Source: Burkholderia sp. FERM BP-3421
Lineage (GTDB): Bacteria; Pseudomonadota; Gammaproteobacteria; Burkholderiales; Burkholderiaceae
Assembly: GCF_028657905.1 (NCBI RefSeq)
Contig: NZ_CP117781.1
Span: forward strand, 1,798,001-1,862,000
DNA: 64,000 bases
Direction: 5' to 3'
In this document: piece after piece, positions 59,683 to 64,000 of the stretch
Layout of the letters: each line of letters begins with the position of its first letter
How positions within the stretch are numbered: the first letter of the stretch is position 1
The notes under the pieces: generated by a model
The model's input: the letters and a program-made list of their open reading frames with translations, nothing else
What the model was told of the DNA's origin: nothing
The model's database searches: none
Made by a program: the position numbers and the translations under genes

Positions 59683-60981
59683 ATGACCGCATCCACCGAT
59701 TCCCTCGACCGCGCACCGGGCGAGCGCAGCCAGGCGCGCCGGGCCGCGCTCGGCAGTTTCGTCGGCGCCGTGGTCGACTGGTACGACTTCCTGCTGTACG
59801 GCATCGTCGCCGCGCTGGTGTTCAACACCGCGTTCTTTCCGGCGATCAGCCCGACCATGGGCACCCTCGCCGCGTTCGCCACCTTCGGCGTCGGCTTCCT
59901 GTTCCGGCCGCTGGGCGGCGTCGTGTTCGGGCATTACGGCGACCGGCTCGGCCGCAAGCGCATGCTGGTGCTGACCGTGATGCTGATGGGCCTGTCCACG
60001 GTCGCGATCGGCCTGCTGCCGACCTTCGCGTCGATCGGCTGGTGGGCGCCCGTGCTGCTCGTGCTGCTGCGCGCGGCGCAGGGCTTCGCGGTCGGCGGCG
60101 AATGGGGCGGCGCGGCGCTGATGGCGGTCGAAAGCGCACCGCGCCGGCACAAGGCGTTCTACAGCAGCGGCGTGCAGGTCGGATACGGCGTCGGACTCGT
60201 GCTGGCGACGGGCGTCGTCTCGCTGTCGAGCCACCTGCTCGGCGACGACGCGTTCCGCGCCTGGGGTTGGCGCCTGCCGTTCGTGTTCAGCATCGCGCTC
60301 GTGCTGGTCGGCCTGTGGGTGCGCGCGAGCATGACGGAATCGCACGAGTTCGTCGAACGGGTCGAGCAAGGCGGACGCCGCCTGAAGCTGCCGGTGCTCG
60401 AAGCACTCGCGCGCCATCCGAAGGCCTTCCTGTTCATCATCGCGCTGCGCCTCGCGGAACTGTTCACGATGTATATCGTCACCACGTTCGCGCTCAGCTA
60501 CTCGACCCGCAACCTGGGCATGTCGCGCGACCTGTTCCTGAACATCGGCCTGCTCGTCGGCGCGCTCAGCTGCGTGACGATCCCCTGCTTCGCCCGGCTC
60601 GCCGATCGCTACGAGCTGCGCCGCATCTACCTGATCGGCGCGCTGCTCGGCTGCGTCTGCGCGGTGCCGTTCTTCATCGCGCTGGAGGCGCGCGCCACCG
60701 CCTGGATCGTGGTTTTCTCGGTGCTGCTCGCCAATCTCGCGCACGACATGGTGGTCAGCGTCCAGCAGCCGCTCTTCACCGATCTGTTCGGTGCGGAATA
60801 CCGCTATAGCGGCGCGGGCGTCGGCTATCAGGTCGCGAGCGTGGTGGGCGGCGGCTTCACGCCGTTCATCGCGGTCGCGCTCGTGAACGTCGCGGACGGC
60901 GCGTGGTATCTCGTCGCGGGCTATCTCGCGCTCGGCTGCCTGATCTCCGCCGGGGTCGCCGCGCGGATGCGGTCGGTCTGA
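59683..60981 (+). CDS. MFS metabolite:proton symporter (MHS family)
   Basis: 432 residues, 12 helices. It shows the MHS pattern: GSFVGAVVDWYDFLLYGIVA, then FNTAFFPAISPTMGTLAAFA, the GHYGDRLGRKRMLVLTVMLM motif and QGFAVGGEWGGAALMAVE. Relatives (ShiA, KgtP, ProP) import organic acids or osmolytes with protons. No ribosome site is strong, but the start precedes helix 1 properly. Confidence 0.9.
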   Translation: MTASTDSLDRAPGERSQARRAALGSFVGAVVDWYDFLLYGIVAALVFNTAFFPAISPTMGTLAAFATFGVGFLFRPLGGVVFGHYGDRLGRKRMLVLTVMLMGLSTVAIGLLPTFASIGWWAPVLLVLLRAAQGFAVGGEWGGAALMAVESAPRRHKAFYSSGVQVGYGVGLVLATGVVSLSSHLLGDDAFRAWGWRLPFVFSIALVLVGLWVRASMTESHEFVERVEQGGRRLKLPVLEALARHPKAFLFIIALRLAELFTMYIVTTFALSYSTRNLGMSRDLFLNIGLLVGALSCVTIPCFARLADRYELRRIYLIGALLGCVCAVPFFIALEARATAWIVVFSVLLANLAHDMVVSVQQPLFTDLFGAEYRYSGAGVGYQVASVVGGGFTPFIAVALVNVADGAWYLVAGYLALGCLISAGVAARMRSV

Positions 60982-61123
60982 GCGCCTGAGCGGGCGCGCC
61001 GGCGCTCGATCCTGGCGGCGGAACCCGTCGATTCCGAAATCGCCCGCTCGATCCCCATCCCATCCCGCACGCCGAGCCGGCTGGCAGCGGCGGACTTCGC
61101 CCGCACACGCCGTGCATGCCAGA

Positions 61124-62602
61124 ATGGCGCGATCGCTTTCTTTCCAGGCAGCACGCGTGGATCTTCCGCTCGACCTTCATGGCCGTCACGACCTGACGGG
61201 CCAACTTTACCGACAACTGCGCGCGGCGATCGTCGACGGCCGCCTCCCCGCCGACGCGCGCCTGCCCTCGACCCGCGATCTCGCGCGCCGGCTCGGCGTC
61301 TCGCGCAAGACCACGCTCGACGTGTTCGAACGCCTTGCCGCCGAAGGCTATCTGCACACGCGCGCGGGCGACGGCACGTTCGTCGCCGACGGCCTCGCGC
61401 GCGTCCCGGCCGAACCGGCTGCGCGCACCGCGCCGGCCGCCGCACCGATCGTCGAGCCGGCGGCGCCGTGGGATGCGCTGCCGGCCGACCTCGCGATGCC
61501 GCCGCCCGCGCAGCCGCTGCCGTACGATTTCCGCGGCGGCGTGACCGACAAGACCTTGTTCCCGTTCGACACCTGGCGTCGCTGCATCCACCACGCGCTG
61601 CGGGAACAGGCGCGCAGTCGCGGCGACTATCGCGATCCGGCCGGCGAGGCGTCGCTGCGGCTCGCGATCGCGCGCTACGTGGCCGCGAGCCGTGCGGTGG
61701 TCTGCGACGAACAGGACGTGATCGTCACGCAGGGCGCGCAGCAGGCGCTGGATCTGCTCGCGCGCGTGCTCGTGCGGCCCGGCGACGTGGTGGCCGTCGA
61801 GGAGCCCGGCTATCCGCCCGCGCGCGCGGCATTCGCGGCGCTGGGCGCGCGCGTCGAGGGGATTCCCGTCGATGCGCACGGCCTGATCGTCGAGCGTCTG
61901 CCGGCGCACGCGCGCTTCGTCTACGTGACGCCTTCGCACCAGTTCCCGCTCGGCATGCCGATGAGCCTGGAGCGCCGCATCGCGCTGCTCGAATGGGCGC
62001 AGCGCCATCGCGCGATCGTGGTCGAGGACGACTACGACTGCGAATTCCGCTTCGACGGCCGGCCCATGGAACCGCTCAAGAGCCTCGACCGGGCGGGGCT
62101 CGTCGCCTACGTCGGCACCTTCTCGAAGACGATCTTCCCCGAGCTGAGGATCGGCTACATGGTGCCGCCGCGGCCGCTGAATCTCGCGCTGCGCAAGGCC
62201 AAGCAGATCAACGACTGGCACACCTGCACGCTGACCCAGGTCGCGCTCGCGCGCTTCATGCTCGACGGCGGCTTCGCCCGCCACCTGCGACGCCTGCACA
62301 AGCACTACGACGCGCGCCGGCGGCTGCTTGTCGCGCACCTGAGCAACGGGCTCGGACGCTGGTTCTCGCCGATCGTGCCGGCGGCCGGCATCCACCTCAC
62401 CGCGCTGCTGCGCGACGGGCTCGACGAAGCCGCGGTGATCGCCGTCGCGCGCGAGGCCTCGATCGGCCTGTACGGCATCTCGGCATTCCACGCGGAACGG
62501 GCGGTCGCGCCAGGGCTGCTGTTCGGTTATGGCGGCATCGCGACGGCCGACATCGACATCGCGCTGACCCGGCTCGCCAAGCTGCTCGCCCGGCGCGCGT
62601 AA
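61124..62602 (+). CDS. MocR/PdxR-type regulator (GntR helix plus aminotransferase domain)
   Basis: 492 residues. N-terminal GntR winged helix (YRQLRAAIVDGRLPADARLP, RRLGVSRKTTLDVFERL), a linker of about 60 residues, then a fold-type-I PLP aminotransferase domain with the PLP-lysine in YVGTFSKTIFPELRIG and VVEDDYDCEFRFDG. MocR proteins use PLP as a ligand. It lies 118 bp before an AhpD-like and a cupin gene on the same strand, which it may control. Confidence 0.9.
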   Translation: MARSLSFQAARVDLPLDLHGRHDLTGQLYRQLRAAIVDGRLPADARLPSTRDLARRLGVSRKTTLDVFERLAAEGYLHTRAGDGTFVADGLARVPAEPAARTAPAAAPIVEPAAPWDALPADLAMPPPAQPLPYDFRGGVTDKTLFPFDTWRRCIHHALREQARSRGDYRDPAGEASLRLAIARYVAASRAVVCDEQDVIVTQGAQQALDLLARVLVRPGDVVAVEEPGYPPARAAFAALGARVEGIPVDAHGLIVERLPAHARFVYVTPSHQFPLGMPMSLERRIALLEWAQRHRAIVVEDDYDCEFRFDGRPMEPLKSLDRAGLVAYVGTFSKTIFPELRIGYMVPPRPLNLALRKAKQINDWHTCTLTQVALARFMLDGGFARHLRRLHKHYDARRRLLVAHLSNGLGRWFSPIVPAAGIHLTALLRDGLDEAAVIAVAREASIGLYGISAFHAERAVAPGLLFGYGGIATADIDIALTRLAKLLARRA

Positions 62603-62720
62603 AGTGGGCCAGTCGCAAGCTGGTTACCTGAAAATCGAGAAAATTGGATATTTCAACAAGCCAGTGACGTGCTTAATCTGACGTTCATCGCGCTTTCGCG
62701 CACTGACTTCGAGGAACTCC

Positions 62721-63158
62721 ATGGAACCCCGTCTCGACTACCAGCGAGCCAATCCCCTGGCCATCAAGGCGCTGCTCGCGCTCGAGGCGCGCATCGGCAA
62801 GAGCACGCTCGAGCACGCGCTGATCGAACTGGTGCGGCTGCGCGCATCGCAGATCAACGGCTGCGCGTTCTGCGTCGACCTCCATACCCGCGACGCCCGC
62901 CAGGCCGGCGAAACCGACCGGCGCCTCGCGACCGTCGGGGTATGGCGCGAGACGCCGTTCTTCACGGATCGCGAACGCGCGGCGCTCGCGTGGACGGAAG
63001 CCGTCACCCTGGTCGCGCACGACCATGTGCCCGACGCCGTGTGGGACCAGGTGCGGCCGCATTTCAACGACGAGGAACTGGTCGACCTGACCCTGCTGGT
63101 CTCGGCCATCAACAGCTGGAACCGCGTCGCGATCGCGTTCCGCAAGCTGCCGGCCTGA
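62721..63158 (+). CDS. Carboxymuconolactone decarboxylase-family (AhpD-like) protein
   Basis: 145 residues. The AhpD core is clear: LIELVRLRASQINGCAFCVD with the redox pair Cys48/Cys51 and His55 (CxxC...H). It may reduce peroxides or peroxidase partners; the CxxC argues against a real decarboxylase. GAGGAACTCC precedes the ATG. The secreted cupin follows 10 bp later. Confidence 0.9.
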   Translation: MEPRLDYQRANPLAIKALLALEARIGKSTLEHALIELVRLRASQINGCAFCVDLHTRDARQAGETDRRLATVGVWRETPFFTDRERAALAWTEAVTLVAHDHVPDAVWDQVRPHFNDEELVDLTLLVSAINSWNRVAIAFRKLPA

Positions 63159-63168
63159 GGGGGATGCG

Positions 63169-63591
63169 ATGAATTCGATGCAACGTTACGCGAGCGGCGT
63201 CGCGGCCGCCCTGGTCCTGCTCGCGGGCAGCGCGGCGGCCGACGCGCACGGCGACGATCCGGGCGCGACGGTGCGCCCGGTGATGCGGCAGCCGCTGCCG
63301 GAAGCGCCGGGCAAAGAGGCGCTGGTCGCGACGGTATCGTACGCGCCGGGCCAGGCATCCGCGCCGCACCGGCATCCCGGCTCCATCTTCGCCTGCGTGA
63401 CGCGCGGCCATGTCGTGTCTCAGCTCGCGGGCGGCCCCGAGAAAACCTACGGCCCCGGTGAAGGCTGGTACGAACCGCCCGGCGCGCAGCACATCGTGTC
63501 GCGCAACGCCAGCGACAGCGAGCCGGCCGAGATGGTGGTATTCGCGCTCGCGGGCGCGCACGACGTCCTGACGACGCCGCTGCCGCGCTGA
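63169..63591 (+). CDS. Secreted cupin-domain protein
   Basis: 140 residues. Signal peptide (AAALVLLAGSAAADA), then a single cupin barrel with the metal-binding motif 1 in APHRHPGSIFACVTRGHV and motif 2 around GEGWYEPPGAQHIVSRN. It is a periplasmic cupin of unknown enzymatic role. The gap to the AhpD-like gene is only 10 bp, so they form an operon. Confidence 0.85.
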   Translation: MNSMQRYASGVAAALVLLAGSAAADAHGDDPGATVRPVMRQPLPEAPGKEALVATVSYAPGQASAPHRHPGSIFACVTRGHVVSQLAGGPEKTYGPGEGWYEPPGAQHIVSRNASDSEPAEMVVFALAGAHDVLTTPLPR

Positions 63592-63698
63592 ACGCGCCGC
63601 TCGGGCGATGCGGTATCGTATGCATCGGCCGGCCCTGCTCCGGCCGCCTCTCGCGCGGCGCGCGCGGGGGCCGCACCTTGCGCAGTCCCGAGCATTCC

Positions 63699-64000
63699 AT
63701 GACCGATTCCGCCGATATCCGCTTCCTGCTTGCGATCCGCGATCGCGGCAGCCTTGCCGCCGCCGCCCGTGAACTGGGCCTGTCGCCCTCCGCCGTCACG
63801 CAGCGGCTGCAACAGCTTGAAAAGACCCTCGGCGCCCGCCTCGTCGACCGCACCGCGCGCCGCCTGCGCTTCACCGACGAAGGCGCGCTGCTGTGCGAAC
63901 GCGGCGCGACCCTCGTGCAGCAGTTCGACACGCTGCTCGACGAAGTGCGCGGCCGCCGCGACCGGCTCGTCGGCACGCTGAAGATCAACGCGCCGCTCGG
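63699..64000 (+). CDS. LysR-family regulator, cut by the window end
   Basis: The first 100 residues are present: the LysR helix-turn-helix (RFLLAIRDRGSLAAAARELG, LSPSAVTQRLQQLEKTLGARL, DRTARRLRFTDEG) and the linker helix, reaching the start of the effector domain (TLKINAPLG). It is in frame to the window edge; the rest lies beyond it. Confidence 0.85.
   Translation, partial: MTDSADIRFLLAIRDRGSLAAAARELGLSPSAVTQRLQQLEKTLGARLVDRTARRLRFTDEGALLCERGATLVQQFDTLLDEVRGRRDRLVGTLKINAPL

Noticed and set aside
1..64000. tRNA, rRNA, phage or conjugative elements
   Set aside because: I looked for the usual conserved stretches, integrases and relaxases and saw none.

Overview
This is a high-GC stretch of a Burkholderia-type (betaproteobacterial) chromosome. 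The gene content supports this: squalene-hopene cyclase, a DUF4148 protein, Burkholderia-style porin, an ESPR-type trimeric autotransporter, an HAE-1 RND pump, an H-NS-like protein with the Burkholderia C-terminal motif, and many LysR/TetR/AraC regulators. I see no rRNA, tRNA, CRISPR array, phage or replication origin. Species cannot be fixed from the sequence alone.

Region 1 (1-13 kb) is an accessory, visibly rearranged adhesin region. It holds a LysR C-terminal scrap, a secreted hypothetical, a decayed ISNCY-type transposase, two paralogous orphan OmpR-type response regulators (1.4-2.1 and 12.0-12.7 kb), a GntR regulator, a c-di-GMP EAL phosphodiesterase, a 1871-residue trimeric autotransporter adhesin with long Ser/Thr-rich repeats, an H-NS-like silencer and a PIN-toxin scrap. 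A TPR-glycosyltransferase fusion (13.1-14.8 kb) follows at once, which raises the idea that the Ser/Thr-rich adhesin is its substrate.

Region 2 (14.8-31.5 kb) is mostly metabolic and stress-related: an NTF2-like protein, an MFS pump, a TetR-controlled electrophile-detoxification operon (yqhD, curA and a broken quinol monooxygenase) with two matching palindromes, squalene-hopene cyclase with a divergent TetR, a sedolisin protease, a universal stress protein, a frameshifted adhP, an Lrp regulator divergent from a methionine gamma-lyase-like PLP enzyme, and a secreted serine protease behind a near-consensus promoter.

Region 3 (31.5-41 kb) is soxR, divergent from an RND efflux operon with a good SoxR box; its outer-membrane factor and the following MFS gene are each interrupted by a one-base frameshift. 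An aldehyde dehydrogenase lies next to a broken AraC gene.

Region 4 (41-57 kb) has an unknown lipoprotein, an S15/CocE hydrolase, a PAP2 phosphatase, an orphan fliD, a PI-PLC-like enzyme, and a sugar ABC operon (binding protein, two permeases, porin, ATPase) flanked by LacI and AraC regulators. An identical 14-bp palindrome sits about 45 bp before both the ABC operon and the unknown lipoprotein gene, suggesting one regulon.

Region 5 (57-64 kb) has a Sel1 lipoprotein, a CsgG-like lipoprotein, a VOC protein, an MHS transporter, a MocR regulator, an AhpD-like protein, a secreted cupin, and the start of a LysR gene that runs off the window. Single-base indels in or near short homopolymers affect several genes, so the frameshifts may be assembly errors and need read-level checking.
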